NCBI GenBank assembly: GCA_030430075.1
Contig: JAUIGN010000010.1
Location: 150,790-214,789, forward strand
DNA from: a bacterium
GTDB taxonomy: Bacteria; Planctomycetota; Planctomycetia; Pirellulales; Pirellulaceae
Direction of reading: 5' to 3'
Length of the DNA: 64,000 bases
The position numbers were made by a program, and so were the translations under genes. This document shows positions 1 to 10,700 of this stretch, piece after piece. The number at the start of each line of letters is the position of its first letter. Position 1 is the first letter of the stretch. The notes beneath the pieces were generated by a model. That model did no database searches. It was not told the origin of the DNA and was given only the letters and a program-made list of their open reading frames with translations.

Positions 1-239
1 TTAGAGTAATGCAGCGGAGAGGGGAGATCCCGCGTGCCGCCGATGACATCAAGCGAGCGGTCGTTGCCAATCGTCCCCTGGATAGCACTCGCCTGCCCCC
101 AATTCACCGGCGGGCACGCACGCCTCATGCTGCCAGCCGGTCACCCAGGCGACAGTATGATGGAGTTGCCGAAATGATGGAGTTGCCGAATCGTCCTGTT
201 GATTTTACCGAAACGCCGCCCCGCCAAGGAACGACAACG

Positions 240-1409
240 ATGTTTGCACGCCGGAACCTGTTCTTGACGAGCACGCTCGTCTGTTTCTTCCACTGCCTGA
301 CGACGCCATTCCTGGCGACCGATTGTCTGCATGCCGCCGAGGGCTCGTTCGAAGGCCCTGTCGAACCATTCTTGGGGAATCCACGGCTTGACATCCAGCA
401 GGTGCACGAGGGCGGCCGCTTTCCCAATATCTTGGTCTCGGTGAAGGGCACGGTGCTGGCCGTCTGGGGTGGCGTCGTCGTTCGCCGCAGTGAGGACGGG
501 GGAGCCACCTGGGGGCCCGTGCAAACGATCGGCAAGGGCTTCATGGGGGGCGGCGCAATCGTCAACGAGACCAATGGCGAGATCCTGGCGTTCGTCGAGG
601 AAAAGCACCCACCGGCCCCGTTGACCGTCTACCGCAGTACCGACGACGGACATTCCTGGTCCGCCATCGAGGTGCGCATCGAAGCCGATTCCCGCGGCCA
701 CGTACCGTCGATGCATATGAACGAAGCGGGCATCACGTTGCGACACGGCCCGCATGCCGGGCGGATCATCCGGGCGGCTCGCCACTATGCCGGCCAGAAC
801 CATCGCGACAAGTGGCCCCAGCACTACACGACCGCCATCTACAGTGACGATGGCGGAAAGAACTGGATGACGAGCGAACCGTTTGCCGACATGGGGACCG
901 GGGAGGCCGCGATTGCCGAGCTGGCGGACGGCCGGTTGTATTACAACTCGCGCGCGCACTGGTACCACAACGAAGACAATCCGCCCTTGCGCCGCCGTCA
1001 CGCCTGGAGCGACGACGGCGGCGCCACCTGGACCGGGTGGCAGGTGGTCGACGTCTTGCCGGACGGGCCGCAGGACACGAACTACGGGTGCATGGGAGGG
1101 CTGGTCCGGCTTCCGATCGAGGGGAAGGACGTCCTGGTCTACAGCAACTGTGACAGCCCCCGGGGCCGCAGCCATGGCACGGTGTGGGCCAGCTTTGACG
1201 GGGGCCGGACATGGCCGCTCAAACGGCTCGTCCAGGCTGGCGCCTTCGCCTACTCGTCGCTTGCCGCCGGTCGACCGAACACGCCCAGCGAAGGCTGGAT
1301 CTATCTTAACTTTGAGAATAACGGATCGTACGTCGCTCGCTTCAATCTAAGCTGGCTGCTTGAAGGCGAGCCGACCGGTGATGGGACGGTTCCGACGTTT
1401 GCCCGGTAA
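240..1409 (+). CDS. Secreted sialidase-like BNR/Asp-box protein
   Basis: Putative exo-sialidase or related glycan-binding six-bladed propeller, about 389 residues. The chosen ATG at 240 opens a clear signal peptide (MFARRNLFLTSTLVCFF, Ala-rich cut near residue 33). The reading frame is open back to position 9, but that extension is Arg-rich and does not look like protein. Five Asp-boxes are visible: SEDGGATW (about 84-91), STDDGHSW, SDDGGKNW, SDDGGATW and SFDGGRTW. The segment GGRFPN near residue 60 sits where sialidases carry the FRIP/YRIP arginine motif, so a catalytic role is plausible but the triad is not proven. It converges on the DUF1552 gene at 2964-1567. Export followed by hydrolysis of sialylated or sulfated glycans is inferred from family and signal peptide. 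Confidence 0.8.
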   Translation: MFARRNLFLTSTLVCFFHCLTTPFLATDCLHAAEGSFEGPVEPFLGNPRLDIQQVHEGGRFPNILVSVKGTVLAVWGGVVVRRSEDGGATWGPVQTIGKGFMGGGAIVNETNGEILAFVEEKHPPAPLTVYRSTDDGHSWSAIEVRIEADSRGHVPSMHMNEAGITLRHGPHAGRIIRAARHYAGQNHRDKWPQHYTTAIYSDDGGKNWMTSEPFADMGTGEAAIAELADGRLYYNSRAHWYHNEDNPPLRRRHAWSDDGGATWTGWQVVDVLPDGPQDTNYGCMGGLVRLPIEGKDVLVYSNCDSPRGRSHGTVWASFDGGRTWPLKRLVQAGAFAYSSLAAGRPNTPSEGWIYLNFENNGSYVARFNLSWLLEGEPTGDGTVPTFAR

Positions 1410-1566
1410 CGCGAGCTGGACACTAACCCGGATGGTTGATCAGCCGTTGGGCGTTCGCCCCGGTTCCGCTGAAAAGAACGCAAACCGGACACGACCGCGT
1501 TGTGGTTGATATGCATGGCGCCTTGGGTAAGCACACCGCCGCGGTCGATACGAACGGGAAAATGTT

Positions 1567-2964
1567 CTACACCGCGTCGAGCGTTCCGGTGCTGCCGGCG
1601 AATTGTTCGGTCTCGACCCCCAGCCGTTGCAACATCGTGACGAACAGGTGCGCCAGGGGCAGGTCGTCGCGCGCCGCTTCCTGCTGCCAAGGTTCGCGTC
1701 CACCATTCCAGGCGCCGCCGGCCGCGCTGTCCCCGGCGTAGTTCAGATACTGCCCGTGTTGGAAGCCCATGTTCTTGCCGCCGGTGAGGATCAGCGGGTA
1801 GTTGCGGGAAAGGTGAAATGCGCTGGATGCGGAACCGAACAGCAACAAGGTATTGTCCAGCATCTTGCCCTCTCCGCCCGGTTCGGGCGTCGCCTTCAGC
1901 TTGCCCGCGAACCGCCCATACTCCTCGCAGAGAAACCGGCAGTAGGTACCGAAGTTCTTCCAACCGCCCGGTTGCTTGGTGTTGTGCGAGAGCTGGTGCG
2001 TGAGATTAAACCCGACGGCCCGGGCGAGATAGTCGCTGACCCCAACACCGTTTTCTCGCCCGATCTGGTAGGTGACGACGCGCGTCGAGTCGGTTTTGAA
2101 TGCCAGGTAAATCAGCTCGAACATCGTTTGCAGATAGACTCGAGGATCTTCGGGCGTGATGTCCAGTTGCAGATGATCCACGTCGACATTGGGCAAGGGG
2201 ATGTTCAGCCATCGATTCGCCTTGGCCACCTTGATCTCCGTGTCCCGCACCGACTGCAGGTAGTCGTCCAACGTCTGTTGGTCGCGCGCTGAGAGGGCTT
2301 GCCGCAGGGATCGTGCATCCGCGAGCAGGTCGTCCAGGGCACTCCGGCTGAGGGCCAGGCGGCGAGCTGCATCGGCATCGCTCTTGACGAACAGCATGTC
2401 AAACACCCGCTTCGGCCGATGCTCGGCCGGGATCGCGCGACCTGCCCGGTTGAACGACAGCGTATGGGCTCCCCGCGGCGTACCGGTCCCGCCGTCTGTG
2501 GAAAGGACCAGCGACGAGAAACGGGTCTGATCACCGACATGGGCCGCAAACAACTGGTCCAACGAAATGGAGTTCTGGTAGTCGCCCGAGGGCCCGGTCG
2601 GCGCTCCCGTCAGGAATTGGTCGGCATTCGAATGCCCGTGGATGCTGCGAGCGGCCGGATGCGAGAGACCCGACAGGACCGTCAATTCGCTACGCAGCGG
2701 TTCCAACGGTTCCAGGCACTTGGTCAGCGTGAACTGCCGGCCGTTGCCGTGCGGGAACCAGGCCCAATCCTGGTAGGCCGGATCGTCCGCCAACGGCATG
2801 GGGACGCCGTCCGGCATGTAGAAACAAGCCAGCCGCTTCTTGGCGGCCGGCGTGGGCGCGGCATGGGCCGAGCGGAGCTGCGATTCCATCCATGGCAGGG
2901 TGAGTGCGATTCCGGTACCGCGGAGAAAACATCGGCGATCAAGTGAAGCAAGTTTCCGGATCAT
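1567..2964 (-). CDS. DUF1552 domain protein, Tat-type leader
   Basis: A 465-residue DUF1552 protein, a family largely confined to Planctomycetes and some other PVC or Acidobacteria. Its biochemical function is unknown. The N-terminus MIRKLASLDRRCFLRGTG carries a twin-arginine motif (RRCFLRG) followed by a hydrophobic stretch, so Tat export is likely. Family-typical segments are CFYMPDGVPMP near residue 47 and SHPAARSIHGHSNADQFLTG near 100. It lies 81 bp downstream of the DUF1592 cytochrome gene on the same strand. DUF1552 and DUF1592 genes are found as such pairs across planctomycetes, so the two probably form one operon and work together in the periplasm. Start ATG at 2964. Confidence 0.9.
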   Translation of the reverse strand: MIRKLASLDRRCFLRGTGIALTLPWMESQLRSAHAAPTPAAKKRLACFYMPDGVPMPLADDPAYQDWAWFPHGNGRQFTLTKCLEPLEPLRSELTVLSGLSHPAARSIHGHSNADQFLTGAPTGPSGDYQNSISLDQLFAAHVGDQTRFSSLVLSTDGGTGTPRGAHTLSFNRAGRAIPAEHRPKRVFDMLFVKSDADAARRLALSRSALDDLLADARSLRQALSARDQQTLDDYLQSVRDTEIKVAKANRWLNIPLPNVDVDHLQLDITPEDPRVYLQTMFELIYLAFKTDSTRVVTYQIGRENGVGVSDYLARAVGFNLTHQLSHNTKQPGGWKNFGTYCRFLCEEYGRFAGKLKATPEPGGEGKMLDNTLLLFGSASSAFHLSRNYPLILTGGKNMGFQHGQYLNYAGDSAAGGAWNGGREPWQQEAARDDLPLAHLFVTMLQRLGVETEQFAGSTGTLDAV

Positions 2965-3045
2965 GGCCCTGTCTTTCGCAAATCGAATCGTGGAACCGTC
3001 AAGCGGCCTGGCGGCACCAACGGACGGCGCCTCAGGGTATCTTCC

Positions 3046-5784
3046 TCATCGGGATAGGAAAAGATCGCTTGTCGCGACCAGCACGACCAGTGTACCAAGC
3101 CCGTCACCCCGGCGGCGCAGTTCGGCAGTGATTTGATCGATGTCGGACCGATCGGCGAACGTCAAGGGGCGGCCGAGGGCATAGGTTGCGAGCTTGTGAA
3201 CCAGGGCTCGGGCAAACTGGTCCTGCCGGTTCTCCAGCAGGAACCGCTTGAGACCGTCCATCCCAGCCAGCGTCTGGCCGTTATACAGGCGACTGGACGC
3301 ATCCACCGGCTTTCCTGCCACGTCGGTCCGCCAGCCGCCGACCGCGTCATAGTTCTCAAAAGCAATGCCCCAAGGATCGATCTTGGCATGACACGATCGG
3401 CAGGCCGCCTGGTTGCGATGGTCGGCAATCCGTTCCTTCAGTGTCATCCTGGCAATCTCAGGGTCTGCCAGGTCGATCTCGGGCACGGCCGGCGGAGGCG
3501 GCGGGGGCGGGTCGTTCAGCAATCGCTCCAACATCCAGATGCCCCGCTTGAGCGGATGTGAATCGCTGCCGTCAGAGTTCATGGCCAACAACCCTGCCTG
3601 AGTCAGCAATCCACCCCGCCGATCCTGAGGCACCAACGGCACGCGGCGAAAATGGTTTCCGTAAACGTTCGGCAGGTTGTAGTGACGGGCCAGCCGCTCA
3701 TTGACCAGCGCATCGTCCGCATGGAGAAAGTCGAGCACAGGTTGATCCCGCCGCAAGATGTCATCAAAGAAAGCGACCGGCTCTTCCCGCATCGCTTCCA
3801 GCAGCAGCGGGTCAAACTGCGGGTATCGCCGGCGGTCGACCTTCAGGTAGTCCAACAGTTGCATGCCCAACCAGCCGCGGACGAAATGCCGGGAAAACCG
3901 CCGGCTGCGTGGATCGGCGAGCATCCGCTGTACTTGCCCCGTCAGGATCTCCGGGTCGCCAAGCCGGCCCGCTCCCGCCAACGTCCGAAGTTCGTCGTCC
4001 GGGATGCTGCACCAGAGGAACATCGACAACCGCGTGGCCAGCTCGAAGTCCTTCAGCCGTTCGTCGTCTCCGGCGGTCTCCGCCCCCACCTTGTGGCGGG
4101 CGGCCGCGTCGGATCGCGTCAGGTACAGGAACTTGGGTGAGGCGAGCACCGTCGCCAGCACTTCGACCATCGCCTCTTCCACGTCGTCGCAGGCGGGTTG
4201 CAGGTTGGCCAGGAGCGCCATCTTCTGGTCGACTTCAGACGCCGTCGCCGGTCGACGCCAGGCCCGCGTCATGAAGTCGGCAAGCACGCGACGGGCTTCT
4301 CCGAGCTCGTCGGTCGCTGGGCTGCGTTCGCCGAATACGCGACGGTGAGAAGCGGGTGGCCATTGTTCGTAAACGGGGGCGGTCACCTCCACGTAGTCGA
4401 TCTGCACGGCACCTGCGGAGAGCGAACTGTTGACCAGTTTGATGTACTCGGAAGGGCTGGGGAGATCGCCCATCTGCGAGATGTTGCGGACGGAATTGCG
4501 AGGATAGATTTCGCTCAGCGGGACCTCCCATTGGTAGAACTGCGGGCCGTTCGGTGGAGCCTGCACCACGGCGTCCCGGTCGCTGATGCGGACAGTGGCC
4601 TGCGAGTCATTGCTGGCTTGCCAGCCGAACTCTAATTGCAGGCTGGGATGACGATCGTCGTCGACCGAGGTGCGGGCGGCCCGGACACGAACTCGCAGTG
4701 TGCCCCGGTCGGGAACCTGATCTCCCAATTCGACAATCAGCCGTTGCCGGGGCGGCAGGATCACAATGTGTTCCGACCTGGGAGGGACTTGGGGACGAAC
4801 AGAGACCGGCTTCCAGGCCATCTTGGCGCCCCGATAATTCCAGGAGACTTTGGCGGACCGGCCGTTGGTCAGGTTCTTGTAGTGCGTCCCCCGCGGACGA
4901 GACTGAAATTTGGCCAGTTGTGCCGCGACCGCCCGTTCCAACTCCGCTGGGTCGTCCTGGTGCTGTTTCTTGAGTGCATTCAGTTGCGATTCCTGCTTGG
5001 CCCATTCGCCGCGGGCTGCCTCAGCCAGCGAGGCGCCCCAGTAGCGTGCCGGCGGTCGCTCGCCCCGAACGGTCGCCCGCAGCAACGCCCGGCGACCCGC
5101 CTCCCGGTAGGTTGCGAACTGCGTCGCCGACATGTGCAATAATTCCGAGCTGTTCTCAAAGCCGTCTTCCGATACCGGATCGGGAGGCAGGTCCTTCGCG
5201 AAATTGAAGGGTAGCCCGAGCAGGTCCTGGAGCGCGTAGTTGTACTCGTAGCGCGTCATCCGTCGGAACGACGAGTGCCCTTCCGCTGCCCGCCGCACGG
5301 CCGATGCGACTTGGATCTCTGCAGCCAGCCAATCGACGATTTGGGCCCGGTCGTCATCGGGCAGCGGTTCCGCGTCGGCGGGGGGCATCTCTCCCTTGCC
5401 GAGAACGGCCATCACTTCGAGCCACCAATTGACGTCGTCACCCTGCAGCAGATTGGGATCCAGCGTATCGATCCGGATGTTTCCCTCCTGCGTGTCCGGC
5501 CCGTGGCAATCGACGCAGGCCCGCTTGAGGATCGGCCCGACGTGCTCCTGAAACTCGACCAGGTTCGCAGTGGGGACCGCCTCCACCGTTTCCGGGAGAA
5601 CGGCCTTGCGATACCGTGACTGCCGGGCGCCGCGGATCTTCAATTCGGCCAACGTCGGGCGTGTTGGCGTTTCCGGCGGGTCGCCTGACTGCGCACCCAC
5701 CGTGGCGGAAAACGTCAGCAAGGAGAGACAAATCAAGGAGCGTGTGAATGAGTTCACGGCGTTCCATCCAAAGTAGCGAGGCAA
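3046..5784 (-). CDS. DUF1592/DUF1588/DUF1585 planctomycete cytochrome c
   Basis: A roughly 912-residue secreted cytochrome c-like protein. Domains in order: signal peptide ending near GAQSG, a planctomycete cytochrome c heme site (CVDCHG, about residue 90), DUF1587 (RRMTRYEYNYALQDLLGL), a middle region with DUF1595 (RRVLADFMTRAWRRPAT), DUF1592 (ELATRLSMFLWCSIPDDEL), DUF1588 (GGLLTQAGLLAMNSDGSDSH) and DUF1585 with a second CRSCH motif and YALGRPLTFADRSDID. The longest frame begins at a TTG at 5784. A GTG at 5757, just before the hydrophobic signal core, is an equally good start. Electron transfer in the periplasm or cell surface is inferred from the heme motifs; the substrate is unknown. It is followed by the DUF1552 gene. 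Confidence 0.9.
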   Translation of the reverse strand: MPRYFGWNAVNSFTRSLICLSLLTFSATVGAQSGDPPETPTRPTLAELKIRGARQSRYRKAVLPETVEAVPTANLVEFQEHVGPILKRACVDCHGPDTQEGNIRIDTLDPNLLQGDDVNWWLEVMAVLGKGEMPPADAEPLPDDDRAQIVDWLAAEIQVASAVRRAAEGHSSFRRMTRYEYNYALQDLLGLPFNFAKDLPPDPVSEDGFENSSELLHMSATQFATYREAGRRALLRATVRGERPPARYWGASLAEAARGEWAKQESQLNALKKQHQDDPAELERAVAAQLAKFQSRPRGTHYKNLTNGRSAKVSWNYRGAKMAWKPVSVRPQVPPRSEHIVILPPRQRLIVELGDQVPDRGTLRVRVRAARTSVDDDRHPSLQLEFGWQASNDSQATVRISDRDAVVQAPPNGPQFYQWEVPLSEIYPRNSVRNISQMGDLPSPSEYIKLVNSSLSAGAVQIDYVEVTAPVYEQWPPASHRRVFGERSPATDELGEARRVLADFMTRAWRRPATASEVDQKMALLANLQPACDDVEEAMVEVLATVLASPKFLYLTRSDAAARHKVGAETAGDDERLKDFELATRLSMFLWCSIPDDELRTLAGAGRLGDPEILTGQVQRMLADPRSRRFSRHFVRGWLGMQLLDYLKVDRRRYPQFDPLLLEAMREEPVAFFDDILRRDQPVLDFLHADDALVNERLARHYNLPNVYGNHFRRVPLVPQDRRGGLLTQAGLLAMNSDGSDSHPLKRGIWMLERLLNDPPPPPPPAVPEIDLADPEIARMTLKERIADHRNQAACRSCHAKIDPWGIAFENYDAVGGWRTDVAGKPVDASSRLYNGQTLAGMDGLKRFLLENRQDQFARALVHKLATYALGRPLTFADRSDIDQITAELRRRGDGLGTLVVLVATSDLFLSR

Positions 5785-6036
5785 TCTGGAGGGGAAGTCG
5801 GCAAACGGCGGGGAGCCATGCGCGGGATGGCAGCAGGGTAAGACGAAGCGCGTCTCATGTCGTTTGTCGTCAACGTGACAAGGCAGGTCTCACCTTCAAC
5901 AGTCTACCAGACGCCCGACGTGCCGGGCCAATGCAAACCAGCAAGGTGGCCCCGGTGACGACCGACAACGGCCAAATCGTGACGAGTGCCGAACGATCGT
6001 CCGGGCAGGCATCTACCCGCTCGCAGATCATCCGAG

Positions 6037-6432
6037 CTAGAACGGTGCCTTGCCGGAACCGTAGAGCGCGTCGAGGAAGTCTTCCGCCTCCTCGATGTCC
6101 TTCTTGGCAATGCTCAATTCGAGCCGCCCCTGGCTCATTCCCGGAACCGCCTGAAGAGTTTTCAAGTTCGATGTCTGAATGATCAGTTTGACGCCCATCC
6201 AGTTCATACCGAGCCAGCCCTTGGTCATCGTGACGGAAACGAGCTCGTGGAACGGAATGGCGACTTGCTTGACGTCAGACTTGACAATTCCGGCAACGGC
6301 ATCGCGCGTCTGAAATTCGAGCGAGAGCCCCTGCTTGTCGTTCTTCAGGAGTCCGTTGCATTCGCCAAACCCACCGTAAACGTCGAGCGAAAAAGGTACT
6401 GCTTTCATCGTCGTGTTGCTCCCCCGCGCCAT
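6037..6432 (-). CDS. Small hypothetical protein, PH-like fold possible
   Basis: About 131 residues, no recognised family. The start is placed at the ATG at 6432 (MARGSNTT); an ATG at 6408 (MKAVPFSLDVYGG) is nearly as good. The frame stays open further upstream, but that part runs through a tandem repeat and looks non-coding. The body alternates short beta-like segments (SLEFQTRDAVAGIV, QVAIPFHELVSVTMTKGW, VKLIIQTSN) and ends in an acidic helix (KKDIEEAEDFLDAL), which is compatible with a small PH-like domain. No signal peptide or membrane segment. It lies upstream of the DUF1592 gene with a 252-bp gap, so co-transcription is uncertain. Confidence 0.6.
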   Translation of the reverse strand: MARGSNTTMKAVPFSLDVYGGFGECNGLLKNDKQGLSLEFQTRDAVAGIVKSDVKQVAIPFHELVSVTMTKGWLGMNWMGVKLIIQTSNLKTLQAVPGMSQGRLELSIAKKDIEEAEDFLDALYGSGKAPF

Positions 6433-6530
6433 CTTGTGCGACTTCTTGAACGGTCCTTCCGCTGGCAGGCATTCGCTTCGCCGGGTGCAATCTTGGCGAA
6501 AGCAGCCGCGGCTTTCGCCCCGGGCGGCTC

Positions 6531-6596
6531 GCATTTCCCAGTTCGCATTTCCCAGTTCGCATTTCCCAGCTTGCATTTCCCAGCTTGCATTTCCCA
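6531..6596. repeat. 14-bp tandem repeat, about 4.7 copies
   Basis: Two copies of GCATTTCCCAGTTC are followed by two of GCATTTCCCAGCTT and a partial GCATTTCCCA. The array lies in the 504-bp divergent gap between the small unknown gene (start 6432) and the GntR regulator (start 6937). The two-by-two variant pattern suggests stepwise slippage duplication. The rest of the gap (6433-6530, 6597-6936) shows nothing else that could be identified, apart from room for the promoters of both genes. Confidence 0.95.
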
Positions 6597-6936
6597 TGCC
6601 GCAGCATGACGGGAACGGCGCGGGCTGAAACGGCGGCCTCTGATCCACAGAGGGCCGCATGTCGAGCGGCATGACGGCCGACACGTCACGGGCGAAACGG
6701 GCGCTGCGAGCGATGCCGATGTGAAACGGACTCTTGCGGCCGTGCATGGCAGGCGATTCGCCATCCATGGCTGTGAGCAAGGCAATCCGTGCCTGATTGG
6801 GCCAGGCTGTGGACAATCAGGTTAGGATTGTGCATAATGCAGAGGTAAACGATGCCCCCGCCTCAAGCCCGCACCGCGGCGGTCACCATCCCCTGGTCGC
6901 CCAGCGTCCCGCCTGCGATTCACCCACCATCGCGAG

Positions 6937-7662
6937 TTGCCCGCCATGTCCCGGACGTTACAGCCGCGATTGCCCGCCACGTTGCGTGGGACCACGTTCG
7001 ATCATGGTCAGCGGCGGAGGATGGTGGCGGAACTCTTGCTTGCTGAAATTTTCCAAGGGGCGTTGCAAGCGGGCCAGCACCTGGTGATCAAGGATCTCTC
7101 CGAGAGATTTCAGGTCAGTTCGACGCCGATCCGCGAGGCGCTGGTGCAGTTGGAAGGTGTGGGCATCATCGACTTCGTGCCGAATTCAGGTGCCGTCGTG
7201 CGGCAGGTCAAGACGTCCGACGTCAAGGAAGTCTGCCAGGTCCGGAGGGCCCTGGAATGCGAGGCGACGCGCCGTGCCTGTGGCCGGATCGCGCTGGCAG
7301 AATTGCACGAATTGGCCGCCGCATTCCGCCGCATCAAGTCCGCCAAACGTCGGAGCCGATCGTTTGTGGATAAAGCCCGCGAGCTGGATAGCCGTCTTCA
7401 CGACTTGATTGCCGATTCCTGCGGCAACCGATTCCTGGCAAAGGAGATCGGACGGCTGAAGTTGCTTTTCCGCGCCTTTCGCGACGCGTCGTGGGAGCGG
7501 CGGCTGGCGGACAACGATTGTTACCGTTTCACTGAAGAAGCTGACGAACATCTGGCCGTCGTCGAGGCCCTGATCGCGGGCAGCGTCAAGCAGGCGTCCC
7601 GCGCCATGTCGTGCCACATCCGGGCCGGCGTGAAGTACTGGAGTCGAGGTTTGCCAACGTAG
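6937..7662 (+). CDS. GntR-family transcriptional regulator, FCD type
   Basis: About 241 residues. An N-terminal winged helix-turn-helix (about 28-95: MVAELLLAEIFQGAL, then LSERFQVSSTPIREALVQL and GAVVRQVKTSDV) is followed by an all-helical FCD ligand-binding domain (about 100-235) with the metal/ligand-type segment LDSRLHDLIADSCGN and a later HLAVVEAL. GntR/FCD proteins usually sense small organic acids or sugars and often regulate an adjacent catabolic operon. Here the PSD1 cytochrome and DUF1501 genes follow on the same strand, so they are candidate targets by inference. The start is uncertain: ATG at 6937, 6946 or as late as 7021. Confidence 0.85.
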   Translation: MPAMSRTLQPRLPATLRGTTFDHGQRRRMVAELLLAEIFQGALQAGQHLVIKDLSERFQVSSTPIREALVQLEGVGIIDFVPNSGAVVRQVKTSDVKEVCQVRRALECEATRRACGRIALAELHELAAAFRRIKSAKRRSRSFVDKARELDSRLHDLIADSCGNRFLAKEIGRLKLLFRAFRDASWERRLADNDCYRFTEEADEHLAVVEALIAGSVKQASRAMSCHIRAGVKYWSRGLPT

Positions 7663-7727
7663 TCGGACAACAGCGCAACCCGTCCGCATTCGTTCAACAA
7701 CGATATGGTTCGTAAGGAATGACCGCT

Positions 7728-10700
7728 ATGAGTCGCATCCCCCATCAACCGTTCCATCGATTTGCCATTCTGGGTGCCGTCTGCCTGGCGGCCGTCGTCT
7801 GTGGGATCGCCCCGAACGCCGGCGCGGAAGAGCCGCTGCAATACAACCGCGATATCCGGTCGATTCTGGCGGACAACTGCTTTGCCTGCCACGGCGCCGA
7901 CAGCGCCGCCCGCAAAGCCGACTTGCGCATCGATCAGCGGGAGGCCGCCATTGACTATGGGGCGATCGTGCCCGGTTCTCCCGATGACAGCCAACTGTTG
8001 ACGCGAATTCTCACCGACGACCCGGACCTCGTGATGCCGCCGCCGGAGACGAAGAAGGCATTGACCGCCGCAGAGAAGGAAAAATTGCACCGCTGGATCG
8101 CCGAGGGTGCCGAATATCAGAAGCACTGGTCCTTTCTGCCGCCTCAAGAGGTGTCCCTGCCGGCCGTACAAAATACTGCCTGGGTCAAGAATCCGATCGA
8201 CCGCTTTGTGTTGGCTCGACTGGAGAACCAGGGCCTCACGCCCGCACCCGAAGCGGACCCGCGGTCCCTGTTTCGTCGTCTGCACCTGGATACGACCGGG
8301 CTGCCGCCTCAACCGGCGGACGTTGCGGCATTCGAGAAAGACTATCGCCAGCGGGGTGACGCGGCACTTGCCGGATGGATTGATCGGCTGATGGAACTGC
8401 CCACCTGGGGTGAACACCGGGCCCGCTACTGGTTGGACGCAGCCCGTTACGGGGATACGCACGGCCTCCATTTTGACAACTATCGCGAGATGTGGCCGTA
8501 CCGCGACTGGGTCATTCGGGCGTTCAATGACAACTTGCCCTTTGATCAGTTCACAGTTGAACAACTCGCCGGCGACCTCCTGCCACAGCCGACCGATGAC
8601 CAACTGATTGCCACGGGCTTCCAGCGGTGCAACATCACCACCAATGAAGGCGGCACGATCGATGAAGAGAACCTGGCCAACTACGCGGCGGATCGAGTGC
8701 AGACGCTGGGCTGGGTCTACCTGGGGCTGACCACCAATTGCATCCAGTGTCACGATCACAAGTTCGATCCGCTCACGATGAAGGACTACTACTCGCTGGC
8801 CGCCTTCTTTCGCAACACCACGCAAGGGCCCAAGGATGGCAACGTCAAGGACGGCCGAGGTCCGGTGTTGATCGTCCCGAACGAAGAAGACCGTCCGCGC
8901 TGGAAGACACTGCCGAACGAGATTGCGGCCGCCCAGACGAGGCGGGATGAACGGCGAAAGTCCGCACGCGGCGACTTTGATGCCTGGCTGGCGTCTGCGG
9001 AGGTGGAATCGCTGGACGCGGACTTGCCGAGCGACCAGTTGGTGGCGCACGTGCCGCTGAACGAGGGCGCCGGCAACACCGCCGCCAACTTGTGCGGGGA
9101 TCCGGAACAGTTCACGGCGACCGGTGATGTGACCTGGACCGCCGACGGAAAACTGGGGCCGGCTCCTGTCATGAAGTTGGGCGGGACGTTCGACCTGGGC
9201 GGACTGGGTGACTTCGAGAAAAGCCAGTCCTTCAGCTACGGGGCCTGGATTAAGGCGGGACGCAACGGTGTGTTCGGCGGCATCCTGGCACGCATGGACG
9301 AAAAGAACGGCTACCGGGGTTGGGATCTCTGGCAGAATGACCGTAGTCTCTCGGTGCACGTGATTGATGCCTGGCCGGACAACGGGATGAAGGTCACGAC
9401 CAAACGGGCCGTGGTCAAGCCCGGCACCTGGCAGCATGTGTTCGTCACGTATGACGGGTCGGGCAAGCCGGCCGGGATCAAGATGTATGTCGACGGCCAG
9501 GCAGAGCAACTGAACGTCGAAAAGAACACGCTCAAGCCGGACGCCACGATTCGCACCGAGACACCGCTCCGCATTGGGCAACGGAGTCATTCGCAGGTCT
9601 TCGACAGCGGATCGGTCCAGGACGTGCGTCTCTACCGTCGTCAACTGAGCGCGGCGGAAGTCAAGACGATCACCGACATTGCGCCGCTACGAACGATTCT
9701 GGCGACCGCGGCCGGCGAACGGACGCCCAAACAGGAGGCGGCACTGTACGATCATTTCCTGGTGACGCGGGACGGTCAGTATCCAGAACTGGCAAAGACC
9801 GTCACCCGCCTGGAGGCGGAGCAGGCGGCCATCAAGGCCCGCAGCGCGGTGACCCATATTCAACAGGAGCGGATGGACGCACAGCCCACGGCACATATCC
9901 TGATGCGCGGGGCCTACGACAAGCCGGGTGAAGAGGTTCAGGCGGCGACCCCGGCGGCCCTCCATCCGTTGCCACCCGACGCTCCCCGCAATCGGCTCGG
10001 CCTGGCACAGTGGATTGTCGATCCTGCCAATCCGCTGACCGCGCGAGTGACCGTTAATCGGTTTTGGCAAGAGGTGTTCGGGCAGGGGATTATCGTTACG
10101 CCGGAGGACCTGGGCGTGATGGGCGCGCCGCCGACCCACCCGGAATTACTCGACTGGCTGGCGATTCGCTTTCGCCAGGGCGGCTGGGATGTGAAGCAGT
10201 TGTTCAAGCTCATCCTGACCAGTGCCACGTACCGCCAGTCCGCCGTTGTCACGGCAGAGAAGCTGGAAAAAGACCGAGATAACCGGCTCCTTTCCCGGGG
10301 CCCCCGTTTCCGAATGGATGCAGAGATGGTCCGCGACCACGCGCTGGCCGTCAGCGGCCTGTTGTCGCGCAAGATGTACGGACCAGGCGTCAAACCTTAT
10401 CAGCCCGAGGGGATTTGGGATATCGTCGGACTGCCGGGCGGCAACACCCGCGATTACGTCCAGGACCAAGGTGAAAACCTCTACCGGCGAACGGTCTACA
10501 CATTTTGGAAACGGATGGCTCCGCCGCCCAGCCTGGAAGCGTTCAACGCTTCCAGCCGGGAGGTCTGCACCGTGCGTCGGGAGCGAACGAACACGCCGCT
10601 CCAGGCACTCGTGACATTGAACGATCCCCAGTACATCGAGGCCGCTCGGCACCTGGCGCAACGCGCGTTGGCCGATTGCCCGGAAAATCCGGCTGGGGCG

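Noticed and set aside
7521..9644. Long minus-strand open frame of about 700 codons
   Set aside because: It lies opposite the PSD1 cytochrome gene, whose domains are unmistakable; the antisense product has no family signal and is a GC-bias shadow.
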